Part shown: positions 1-5,742 of the stretch, piece by piece
How the letters are laid out: each line of letters opens with the position of its first letter
How positions within the stretch are numbered: the first letter of the stretch is position 1
DNA from: Syntrophomonadaceae bacterium
GTDB lineage: Bacteria; Bacillota; Dethiobacteria; DTU022
Direction: 5' to 3'
Length of the DNA: 24,404 nucleotides
Assembly (NCBI GenBank): GCA_003553895.1
Contig: PWFM01000094.1
Span: 1-24,404 of the forward strand
The notes under the pieces: generated by a model
Seen by the model: the letters and a program-made list of their open reading frames with translations, nothing else
The model's database searches: none
Told to the model about the DNA's origin: nothing
Made by a program: the position numbers and the translations under genes

Positions 1-330
1 CACACCGGCCAATGATAAAACCTGGTAAAGGCTCAAGCTGCGCATCCCGCCTTTTTTACAGTAAAGCAGGGGTATATGATCGCCGCAGGTTTCGGTAACC
101 TGCCTGACCAGGGCCGGAAGCCTGGGCGCGACCATTTCCAGGGCGGCCTGCCGGGCTTCGTGCTCGCCCATTTGGTGGAAAATGATACTTAACTGCGCAT
201 GCTCGACATCGTCAAAGAGGGGGATATTGACGGCTCCCGGGATCGAAGCCTCCCCGTATTCAGATGACGAGCGGACATCAACAAATAACAGGCCCCTTTG
301 GGCCAGGGCTTCCCGGATTTCTATTTCCAT
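1..330 (-). CDS. mnmH: tRNA 2-selenouridine synthase, N-terminal rhodanese part (partial, runs off left edge)
   Basis: The minus strand reads open from ATG at 330-328 to base 1, giving 110 residues in frame with no stop. The product starts MEIEIREALAQRGLLFVDVR and has a rhodanese fold signature: VDVRSSSEYGEASIPGAVNIPLF written here as residues about 17-39. It also has the MnmH-specific stretch FHQMGEHEAR followed by a VAPRLPALV segment, and the active loop YCKKGGMRS with the catalytic Cys at residue 91. In the family this domain, followed by a P-loop domain that lies outside the window, replaces 2-thiouridine sulfur at the tRNA wobble position with selenium from selenophosphate. A purine-rich Shine-Dalgarno (GAAGGGAAGG on the minus strand) precedes the ATG. 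The gene implies that the organism uses selenophosphate. Identity is good; the C-terminal half is not visible. Confidence 0.87.
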   Translation of the reverse strand, partial: MEIEIREALAQRGLLFVDVRSSSEYGEASIPGAVNIPLFDDVEHAQLSIIFHQMGEHEARQAALEMVAPRLPALVRQVTETCGDHIPLLYCKKGGMRSLSLYQVLSLAGV

Positions 331-344
331 AATGCCTTCCCTTC

Positions 345-374
345 ATCTTAGAACTAAGATCAAGCGGCGATCTT
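345..374. repeat. Overlapping inverted repeats in the mnmH leader
   Basis: Bases 345-360 form the perfect palindrome ATCTTAG-AA-CTAAGAT. The right half is reused in a second inverted repeat, AAGATC (356-361) with GATCTT (369-374). The two hairpins share an arm and so exclude each other. They sit between the candidate mnmH -10 box and its start codon. An operator or a small attenuator-like switch are both possible; function is inferred only. Confidence 0.4.
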
Positions 375-386
375 AATAACAATCCC

Positions 387-395
387 ATCATAGCA
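387..395 (-). promoter_or_regulatory. Candidate extended -10 element for mnmH
   Basis: Read on the minus strand, 395-387 is TGCTATGAT, a TG-n extended -10 with five of six matches to TATAAT. It lies about 57 bases upstream of the mnmH ATG. No good -35 box is visible, which extended -10 promoters tolerate. The assignment rests on sequence match only. Confidence 0.4.
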
Positions 396-669
396 TAGAA
401 CCGCCTTTTTAAAAATAAAACTGGTCCAGGCTTAGCGGACTGGTCCCACCTGCAGTCGAAGCAGGCCGCCGGCATGATCCGTTACGGCGGTGAGGCGCTT
501 TATGGACCCACTAAACCGGTTTTGCCAAAGGGCGGAAATGAAATGCCACCCACGCCGGTTTTTTTGCAAAAAATTTTTGCCGGAAAAAGGTAATAAAGGT
601 TTACTTAGCGAACTAAACAGTAACATGGCTTTAAGGGATAATGGTTTGCTTCTCAAGGCATTTAGGCTG

Positions 670-678
670 TGTTATAAT
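670..678 (+). promoter_or_regulatory. Extended -10 promoter for hinT-rpsU-yqeY
   Basis: TGTTATAAT at 670-678 is an extended -10 with a perfect TATAAT hexamer (673-678). A weak -35 (TTCTCA, 650-655) is 17 bases upstream. The hexamer ends 20 bases before the hinT ATG, and AGGAGG lies at 686-691, so the 5' untranslated leader would be short. Confidence 0.65.
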
Positions 679-698
679 AGCGGACAGGAGGAATCAGC

Positions 699-1061
699 AT
701 GGCAGCAGATTGTGTTTTTTGCAAGATCATTAACCGCGAGTTAGATGCGGATATTGTCTATGAAGACGAGAAAGCGGTAGCTTTCAAAGATATCAACCCC
801 GCTGCTCCCGTCCATATCTTGATTGTCCCCCGCAAGCATATTCCCACCCTTTTGGATGTGGGAAAAGATGATGAAGGTTTGGTTGGCCACCTGCATTCTG
901 TAGCCAATGAAATCGCCAGGGCTTTTAAGATTGACAATAAAGGATACCGGATCGTGATTAATTGCGGTGCTGATGCCGGTCAGATTGTTTTTCATCTTCA
1001 CCTCCACCTCCTGGGAGGAAGACCTTTGCTGCAAACCATAGCCAAGGGCAGGGGCGTCTAG
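699..1061 (+). CDS. hinT: HIT family protein (histidine triad nucleotide-binding, HinT-like)
   Basis: The 120-residue product is close to the usual HinT length. It begins with the CVFCKIINRE signature and ends with the histidine triad HLHLHLLGG near residues 99-107, preceded by NCGADAGQIVF. HinT enzymes hydrolyse purine nucleotide phosphoramidates and aminoacyl-adenylates in the cytoplasm; the triad His is the nucleophile. The ATG start has AGGAGG 7 bases upstream. It is the first gene behind the promoter at 670-678, and rpsU follows after 55 bases, so co-transcription is likely. The exact physiological substrate cannot be read from sequence. Confidence 0.93.
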   Translation: MAADCVFCKIINRELDADIVYEDEKAVAFKDINPAAPVHILIVPRKHIPTLLDVGKDDEGLVGHLHSVANEIARAFKIDNKGYRIVINCGADAGQIVFHLHLHLLGGRPLLQTIAKGRGV

Positions 1062-1116
1062 AATCGAAGCTGCCAAAGGATCCTGGCATTGGTTTTAAGG
1101 AGAGGGGGGAAGAATT

Positions 1117-1290
1117 ATGGCAGAAGTTAAAATAGGCAAAAATGAAACCTTGGATAAAGCTTTGAAGAGGTTTAAAAAGCAGTGTGCCCGTGCGGGGGTT
1201 ATTTCTGAAGCCCGCAGGCGGGAACATTATGAAAAGCCGAGTGTGCGCCGGAAAAAGAAAGCCGATGCTGCGCGGAAAAGGCGCCGTTAA
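1117..1290 (+). CDS. rpsU: 30S ribosomal protein S21
   Basis: This 57-residue basic protein starts MAEVKIGKNETLDKALKRFK and ends in an Arg/Lys-rich tail (RRKKKADAARKRRR). That is the expected S21 pattern, including the CARAGV..EARRREHYEKP core. S21 binds the 30S platform near the anti-Shine-Dalgarno end of 16S rRNA and helps initiation. A strong purine tract (AAGGAGAGGGGGG, 1097-1109) precedes the ATG. yqeY follows 20 bases downstream, the usual rpsU-yqeY pair of Gram-positive genomes. Confidence 0.95.
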   Translation: MAEVKIGKNETLDKALKRFKKQCARAGVISEARRREHYEKPSVRRKKKADAARKRRR

Positions 1291-1310
1291 TACGATAGGG
1301 AGGCACTTCT

Positions 1311-1769
1311 ATGGCAGAGGCAGAAAAATCGCTTTCGGAGAAGCTGATAGAAGAACAGAAGGAAGCGCAAAAAGCCAGGGACAAGTTTCGGCTGTCGGTA
1401 ATCCGTATGCTGCGGTCGGAATTGCAAAACAGCGCCATTGCCAAGAATGCTCCTCTTGATGCTGAAGAAGAGCTGGCAGTCCTGACCCGGGAAGTAAAAA
1501 AACGCCAGGAATCACTCGATGATTACCGTAAGGCCAACCGGCAGCAACTGCTTGAAGACCTGGAACGCGAGATTGAAATACTCAAGAAGTATTTACCCGA
1601 GCAGCTTTCTGAAGCAGAGCTGGAAACTATGGTCCAGGAAGCCATTGCCGCTACCGGGGCCGAAACAAAGCGGGAAATTGGCAAAGTTATGGGTATGCTT
1701 ATGCCCCGGGTTAAGGGTAAAGCCGATGGCAATGTCGTCCGCCGGCTGGTTGAGGAAAAACTGCAATAA
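1311..1769 (+). CDS. yqeY: GatB/YqeY domain protein
   Basis: The 152-residue protein covers the whole YqeY family. It has a charged helical N-terminus (LIEEQKEAQKARDKFRLSVI), a central YLPEQLSEAEL segment, and a C-terminal part with GAETKREIGKVMGMLMPRVKGKADG. The last is the tRNA-contacting tail-like domain also found in GatB and some glutaminyl-tRNA synthetases. AGGGAGG lies about 6 bases before the ATG. The biochemical role of free-standing YqeY is not settled; a tRNA-linked role is inferred from the domain and from conserved linkage to rpsU. An intrinsic terminator follows directly. Confidence 0.9.
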   Translation: MAEAEKSLSEKLIEEQKEAQKARDKFRLSVIRMLRSELQNSAIAKNAPLDAEEELAVLTREVKKRQESLDDYRKANRQQLLEDLEREIEILKKYLPEQLSEAELETMVQEAIAATGAETKREIGKVMGMLMPRVKGKADGNVVRRLVEEKLQ

Positions 1770-1776
1770 CAGCAAT

Positions 1777-1804
1777 AAAGCCCGGCTTGACAGGCCGGGC
1801 TTTT
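1777..1804 (+). terminator. Intrinsic terminator after yqeY
   Basis: AAAGCCCGGC (1777-1786) pairs with GCCGGGCTTT (1794-1803) around a 7-base loop, giving a 10-bp stem that runs into a short T tract. It ends only 21 bases before the nfeD start, so it separates the hinT-rpsU-yqeY unit from the membrane genes. No new promoter is obvious between them, so partial read-through is likely. Confidence 0.8.
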
Positions 1805-1824
1805 AAACCATGGGAGGCAGGCCT

Positions 1825-3162
1825 TTGTCGGCACAAAAAAGAGTTTATTTCTGGCTGGTTTGCCTGTTCTGCGGGCTGCTTATTTTTTTGCCTTCCGGCA
1901 GGGGAACCGCAGATAATGAAACAGTGGCCGTTATTAAGATCAGCGGGACTATAGATCCCGGCACCAATAGCTATGTTGCCCATGCCTTCGAAGAAGCCGG
2001 GGCGATTGGTGCGCAAGCTGTAATCCTGGAGCTCGATACTCCCGGCGGTTTTATTAATTCCGCCGAGTCAATCAGGCGGATCATGGACGATTCCGATCTG
2101 CCGGTATATGCTTTCGTGCGCCCCAACGCCATCTCGGCGGGAGCATACCTGGCCCTGGCCGCAGATGAGATCTATATGGTGCCGGGCAGCACAATGGGGG
2201 CTGCAGAACCCAGTTACCTGGGAGTTGGCGAAGTCGATGAAAAAATGCTCTCGGTTTGGGATAAAGAGATGGCCGGCATGGCTGAACGCCGGGACAGGGA
2301 TCCGCGGATAGCTTCAGCCATGGTGCGCCGGGATATTGCGATAGAAGGGCTGGTGGAAGAAGGGGTTTTGCTGACCCTGACTGCCGGAGAAGCCCTGGAG
2401 GTTGGATACAGCGAAGGCACGGTCGACGATCAGTCTTCATTACTGGATGCGGTGGGCCTTGAGAACGCAGAGTGGCGGTTGATAGAGCAGCGTACCGCCG
2501 ACAGCGTGGTTCGCTGGACCACCAATCCCGTGGTGGGGACGATCCTCTTAATGATTGGGCTTGGCGGACTGGCCCTGGAGGTTATCACGGCCGGCTTCGG
2601 CGCGGCCGGGATCATCAGCCTGGCGGCATTTGCCCTTTATTTTGGAGGGAATATTGCGGCCGGAATGGCCGAATACTGGGTATTGCTCTTGTTTGCCTTC
2701 GGCGTAGGGATGATGCTTATCGAAGCGGTAATGCCCGGATTCGGTGTTTTCGGCATCGCCGGCTTTATTGCCACCATATTTTCCATAGTACTGGCCGCAG
2801 TTTCGGTGCAAACCGGTATGTTAATGCTCTTAATTTCTATTGTGCTGGCTGCAGTGTTTACCTTTGTTGCTTTCCGCTTTTTTGCCCGCCGGGGAGCTCT
2901 GCGCCATATCATTTTATCTGAACAAGAAACAGCCGACCTGGGCTATGTAGCCCCGCTCGATCAGAAAGATTTAACCGGTAAAAAAGGCGTGGCTGTTACT
3001 TCGCTGCGCCCTTCCGGCGCAGCTGAAATAGACGGCAAGAGGATTGATGTAGTCAGCGACGGTTCCTATATTGCCAAAGATGAACCGATTAAGGTTGATA
3101 GAGTAGAAGGTGTGCGGGTGATTGTCCGCAGCCTGAAAGAAGATAAAAATGAAGGTAACTAG
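1825..3162 (+). CDS. nfeD: NfeD family membrane-bound ClpP-class serine protease
   Basis: I choose TTG at 1825 because GGGAGG (1812-1817) lies 7 bases before it; an in-frame ATG at 1810 has no ribosome binding site. The 445-residue product has an N-terminal signal/anchor helix (about residues 6-25). A ClpP-like protease domain follows, with DTPGG (about 71-75) and the nucleophile motif SAGAY (Ser about 104). Four or five hydrophobic segments come next (about 230-355), then a soluble C-terminal OB-fold NfeD domain. Long NfeD proteins are partners of flotillin/stomatin-type SPFH proteins, and floA follows 53 bases downstream. Cleavage of partner C-termini is known for archaeal homologues; the substrate here is inferred. 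Confidence 0.92.
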   Translation: MSAQKRVYFWLVCLFCGLLIFLPSGRGTADNETVAVIKISGTIDPGTNSYVAHAFEEAGAIGAQAVILELDTPGGFINSAESIRRIMDDSDLPVYAFVRPNAISAGAYLALAADEIYMVPGSTMGAAEPSYLGVGEVDEKMLSVWDKEMAGMAERRDRDPRIASAMVRRDIAIEGLVEEGVLLTLTAGEALEVGYSEGTVDDQSSLLDAVGLENAEWRLIEQRTADSVVRWTTNPVVGTILLMIGLGGLALEVITAGFGAAGIISLAAFALYFGGNIAAGMAEYWVLLLFAFGVGMMLIEAVMPGFGVFGIAGFIATIFSIVLAAVSVQTGMLMLLISIVLAAVFTFVAFRFFARRGALRHIILSEQETADLGYVAPLDQKDLTGKKGVAVTSLRPSGAAEIDGKRIDVVSDGSYIAKDEPIKVDRVEGVRVIVRSLKEDKNEGN

Positions 3163-3215
3163 GATTTAGTTTTGCAGATTATTTTTTAAGCAAATCATAA
3201 ACAGGAGGCTTTACT

Positions 3216-4214
3216 ATGGAAGGATTACTTGAAGGCATAATTCCCCTGCTTGCGCTTATTATAGTTGTTGTCATATTTATTGCCGTGGTCTTTAGTTTTA
3301 TTCCCCTGGGCTTATGGATTTCCGCCCTTGCCGCCCGGGTACCAGTAGGCATTTTTTCATTAATCGGCATGCGCCTGCGCCGGGTGATACCGGCCAAGAT
3401 CGTGGCCCCCTTAATCAAGGCCACCAAGGCCGGTTTGGATTTGAGCGTCAACAAGCTGGAAGGGCACTTTTTGGCCGGAGGTAATGTTGACCGGGTAGTC
3501 AATGCCCTCATCGCCGCCCAGCGGGCCGAGATCCCCCTGCAGTTTGAAAGGGCCGCGGCTATTGACCTGGCCGGACGTGATGTCCTGGAAGCGGTGCAGA
3601 TGAGCGTTAACCCCAAGGTTATAGAAACCCCGGTGGTAGCAGCCGTAGCGAAGGACGGTATTGAAGTTAAAGCCAGGGCCAAGGTTACGGTAAGAGCTAA
3701 TATAGACCGCCTGGTTGGAGGGGCCGGTGAAGAAACCATTATTGCCCGGGTCGGGGAAGGGATTGTAACCACAATCGGTTCTTCCGATAATCATAAGGTA
3801 GTTTTAGAAAACCCGGACAAAATTTCCAATACGGTCCTGCAAAAGGGCCTCGACTCGGGAACAGCCTACGAGATCCTCTCTATTGACGTGGCCGATGTTG
3901 ATGTTGGCAAGAATATCGGCGCTCAGCTCCAGACCGACCAGGCTGAAGCCGACAAGCGGATTGCCCAGGCCAAGGCGGAAGAAAGAAGAGCTATGGCTGT
4001 AGCCAAAGAACAGGAGATGATCGCTTCCGTCCAGGAAATGAGGGCCAAAGTTACCGAGGCCGAGGCGGAAGTGCCGAAAGCCCTGTCCCAGGCCTTACGG
4101 GAAGGCAACATGGGCGTAATGGACTACTACCAGTTAAAAAATGTAATGGCTGATACCGATATGCGAGAAAGCATTGGGAAGATGGGCCAGGAAGAACAGG
4201 AAGAAGACAACTAG
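3216..4214 (+). CDS. floA: Flotillin-like protein FloA (SPFH/YqfA family)
   Basis: The 332-residue product matches FloA along its length. An N-terminal membrane hairpin (about residues 6-35) is followed by LARVPVGIFSLIGMRLRRV, an SPFH-like core with VIETPVVAAVAKDGIEVKARAKVTVR, and a coiled coil rich in Ala/Glu/Lys. The conserved end is LREGNMGVMDYYQLKN plus an acidic tail. FloA organises functional membrane microdomains. AGGAGG precedes the ATG. The nfeD-floA order is the classic pairing. The next gene encodes a small membrane protein starting with a similar MEG(I/L) hydrophobic segment, which suggests a three-protein membrane unit. Confidence 0.95.
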   Translation: MEGLLEGIIPLLALIIVVVIFIAVVFSFIPLGLWISALAARVPVGIFSLIGMRLRRVIPAKIVAPLIKATKAGLDLSVNKLEGHFLAGGNVDRVVNALIAAQRAEIPLQFERAAAIDLAGRDVLEAVQMSVNPKVIETPVVAAVAKDGIEVKARAKVTVRANIDRLVGGAGEETIIARVGEGIVTTIGSSDNHKVVLENPDKISNTVLQKGLDSGTAYEILSIDVADVDVGKNIGAQLQTDQAEADKRIAQAKAEERRAMAVAKEQEMIASVQEMRAKVTEAEAEVPKALSQALREGNMGVMDYYQLKNVMADTDMRESIGKMGQEEQEEDN

Positions 4215-4235
4215 TAGATTGCGGGAGGCTTTAAT

Positions 4236-4691
4236 ATGGAAGGGATTATTACTTTTATTGTGATAATCATCATTTTTAACCTGCTTAACCGGTTCTTAGG
4301 CGCCGCCAAAAGAACACAGCAAGCTTCAACCCGCCGCCGCAGGCCCTATGCTGCTGAGCAGTCCAGGCCGGCAAGGTCTGCCGGAAGAACTGTTGAAGAG
4401 CCCGCCTTTTTCCGATCAATCGGGAGGAGGGACAGGAGGGACGCCCCGACCGGTTATGAAGAAGAGGAAGCAGAGCAAGAGTGGGAAGAGGAAGAACCGG
4501 AAGCAGCAGTAGGCCCTGTGATCACAAGGAAGGTTAAAAAATCTTCTGCGCAAGCTCCTGCGCCAAATGGCCTGCGCAAAATATTGCAAGATAAAGATTC
4601 ACTGGTTGCCGCCTTTATATTTCATGAAGCTATATCAGGACCTCCCGCTTCCCGGGGGAAAAGAAAAAGCCTTTTCACCAGGCTCAGGTAA
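4236..4691 (+). CDS. Small single-pass membrane protein of unknown function
   Basis: This 151-residue protein has one N-terminal hydrophobic helix (about residues 3-20, Ile-rich) and a short positive patch (KRTQQASTRRRR). A long low-complexity middle follows, with an acidic run of Glu at about 79-94. It ends in a conserved-looking tail, DKDSLVAAFIFHEAISGPP, then basic residues. The layout predicts a cytoplasmic C-terminus held at the membrane. GGAGGC precedes the ATG. It lies 21 bases after floA, so it is probably co-expressed with nfeD-floA and may be a flotillin-associated adaptor. The tail motif resembles short uncharacterised proteins found with flotillin operons in Clostridia, but I cannot assign a function. 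Confidence 0.75.
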   Translation: MEGIITFIVIIIIFNLLNRFLGAAKRTQQASTRRRRPYAAEQSRPARSAGRTVEEPAFFRSIGRRDRRDAPTGYEEEEAEQEWEEEEPEAAVGPVITRKVKKSSAQAPAPNGLRKILQDKDSLVAAFIFHEAISGPPASRGKRKSLFTRLR

Positions 4692-4706
4692 GCGGAGGGA
4701 TGGAAA

Positions 4707-5606
4707 ATGGCCGCAAAGAAATACTGGGATGGATTAAAAGCCGGCGCCCCGGAAAACAGCGATCTTGCCATTATGGGCGTGCCTTTTGACGGAGCTGTGA
4801 GCGGGGGGCGTGGGGCGGCGGAAGCTCCCGGCCGGCTGAGGGAATTATCAAAAAAAATATCGCCCTTTTCAGAAGAAGGGCATGATCTGCGCGGCCTGAT
4901 TGTTTACGACCGGGGCGACCTGGTTTTTGTCCATGATTGGGAAAGCTATTATGCAGAAGTAGAAGAGGCAGCATTCGCATTGTTGCAAAGCGGGAGCACT
5001 CCCCTGTTTTTGGGCGGTGACCACTCGGTAACCATTCCCTTATCGAAAGCTTTTGCCCGGTATTACCATCCTGAACCAGTAGGCATGGTGCACCTGGATG
5101 CGCACAGCGACCTGATGGATATGTATTGCGGCCAGAAATGGTCGCATGCCTGTCCTCAGAGGCGCTTCCTTGAACAGGAGAATACAAAGATCGAAAACCT
5201 GTTCCTGGTCGGGATCAGGGAATTCGAGGCGGAAGAAGTTGCTTTCTGGAAAGATAACCCGGAGCTGGGTCTTGTTACCGCCCGCCGTTACGCCCGCGAC
5301 GGCCATAAAGCGGTGATGGAGGAAATGGTTTCGGCCTTGCGGGGCCTTTCCGCAGTCTATCTTTCCATTGATATTGATATCCTTGATCCCGCTTATGCTC
5401 CGGGAACCGGCACTCCCCAGGCCGGGGGCCTTTCTACCCGGGAATTAATTACCCTGGTATCCGATACCATGCGCAGGCTGCCTGTAAAAGCAGTTGATCT
5501 GGTGGAGGTAGCTCCACCGCTTGATAGCTCCGATCTTACTTCGAGGGCGGCTTTGAAAGTCATCTACGAGATATTTGCCGCTTTAGTTTCCTTAAAAGGA
5601 CAGTAA
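4707..5606 (+). CDS. speB: Agmatinase/arginase-family ureohydrolase
   Basis: The 299-residue protein carries the binuclear-manganese ureohydrolase motifs in order. They are GGDHS (His106), the DAHSD block (Asp131, His133, Asp135), and SIDIDILDP (Asp222, Asp224), followed by PGTGTPQAGG. Family members hydrolyse guanidino compounds to urea; agmatine to putrescine is the commonest assignment for proteins with this PGTGTP loop and size. The usual SHGTPFRR-like substrate loop reads SHACPQRR here, so guanidinobutyrate or another guanidino substrate remains possible. The ATG follows a GGAGGG element and lies 15 bases after the previous stop. No other polyamine gene is visible. Its position before phoH is where yqfC-yqfD usually stand. 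Confidence 0.8.
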   Translation: MAAKKYWDGLKAGAPENSDLAIMGVPFDGAVSGGRGAAEAPGRLRELSKKISPFSEEGHDLRGLIVYDRGDLVFVHDWESYYAEVEEAAFALLQSGSTPLFLGGDHSVTIPLSKAFARYYHPEPVGMVHLDAHSDLMDMYCGQKWSHACPQRRFLEQENTKIENLFLVGIREFEAEEVAFWKDNPELGLVTARRYARDGHKAVMEEMVSALRGLSAVYLSIDIDILDPAYAPGTGTPQAGGLSTRELITLVSDTMRRLPVKAVDLVEVAPPLDSSDLTSRAALKVIYEIFAALVSLKGQ

Positions 5607-5632
5607 AATAAAGGAAAAGAACATGAACCCGG

Positions 5633-5646
5633 GCCTGCCCACAGGC
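5633..5646 (+). terminator. Weak hairpin after the ureohydrolase gene
   Basis: GCCTG (5633-5637) pairs with CAGGC (5642-5646) around a CCCA loop, 27 bases after the stop. Only a few pyrimidines follow (TTCT), so termination would be inefficient. The assignment is tentative. Confidence 0.25.
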
Positions 5647-5649
5647 TTC

Positions 5650-5693
5650 TGGAAATGGTTAAATGTTTATTTCCAACTATCTAAGTTTAACCA
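5650..5693. repeat. Interleaved inverted repeats upstream of phoH
   Basis: TGGAAAT (5650-5656) pairs with ATTTCCA (5669-5675). TGGTTAAA (5656-5663) pairs with TTTAACCA (5686-5693). The four arms alternate, a pseudoknot-like order, or they form two mutually exclusive hairpins. They end just before the extended -10 of phoH, so a protein operator is also possible. Confidence 0.45.
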
Positions 5694-5697
5694 CAAG

Positions 5698-5706
5698 TGA
5701 TAAAAT
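5698..5706 (+). promoter_or_regulatory. Extended -10 promoter for phoH-pgpH-ybeY-dgkA
   Basis: TGATAAAAT at 5698-5706 is a TG-n extended -10 (TAAAAT, five of six). No convincing -35 is seen. It lies in the 136-base gap after the ureohydrolase gene and 36 bases before the phoH start, which suits a new transcription unit. Confidence 0.5.
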
Positions 5707-5742
5707 AAGATCTGTCGGGAACAGAAAGGAGAAAGATGCTTA

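Larger units (their letters stand above)
331..698. other. Divergent intergenic region with candidate three-way junction
   Basis: No gene is supported in this 368-base gap between mnmH (minus) and hinT (plus). It holds mutually nested inverted repeats. GGTCC (442-446) pairs with GGACC (504-508) and encloses two hairpins: CCTGC/GCAGG (449-453 with 461-465) and CCGCCG/CGGCGG (466-471 with 485-490). The octamer ACTGGTCC is directly repeated at 420-427 and 439-446. AAACCGG (513-519) pairs with CCGGTTT (555-561), which is followed by more T, resembling a weak plus-strand terminator with a long loop. On the minus strand the 7-base loop of the CCTGC hairpin reads like a tRNA T-loop, but no tRNA cloverleaf closes around it. 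Open frames here are short and lack ribosome binding sites. Confidence 0.4.

Noticed and set aside
410..520. Possible tRNA (perhaps tRNA-Sec) on the minus strand, because CCTGC-TTCGACT-GCAGG looks like a T-arm and GGTGAGGCG resembles a tRNA-Sec D-arm on the other strand
   Set aside because: The two signals are on opposite strands. No acceptor stem closes around the T-arm-like hairpin, and no anticodon arm with a 7-base loop is found at the right distance.
1810..1824. Upstream ATG as the nfeD start
   Set aside because: No ribosome binding site precedes it and it abuts the terminator tail; TTG 1825 has GGGAGG at ideal spacing.
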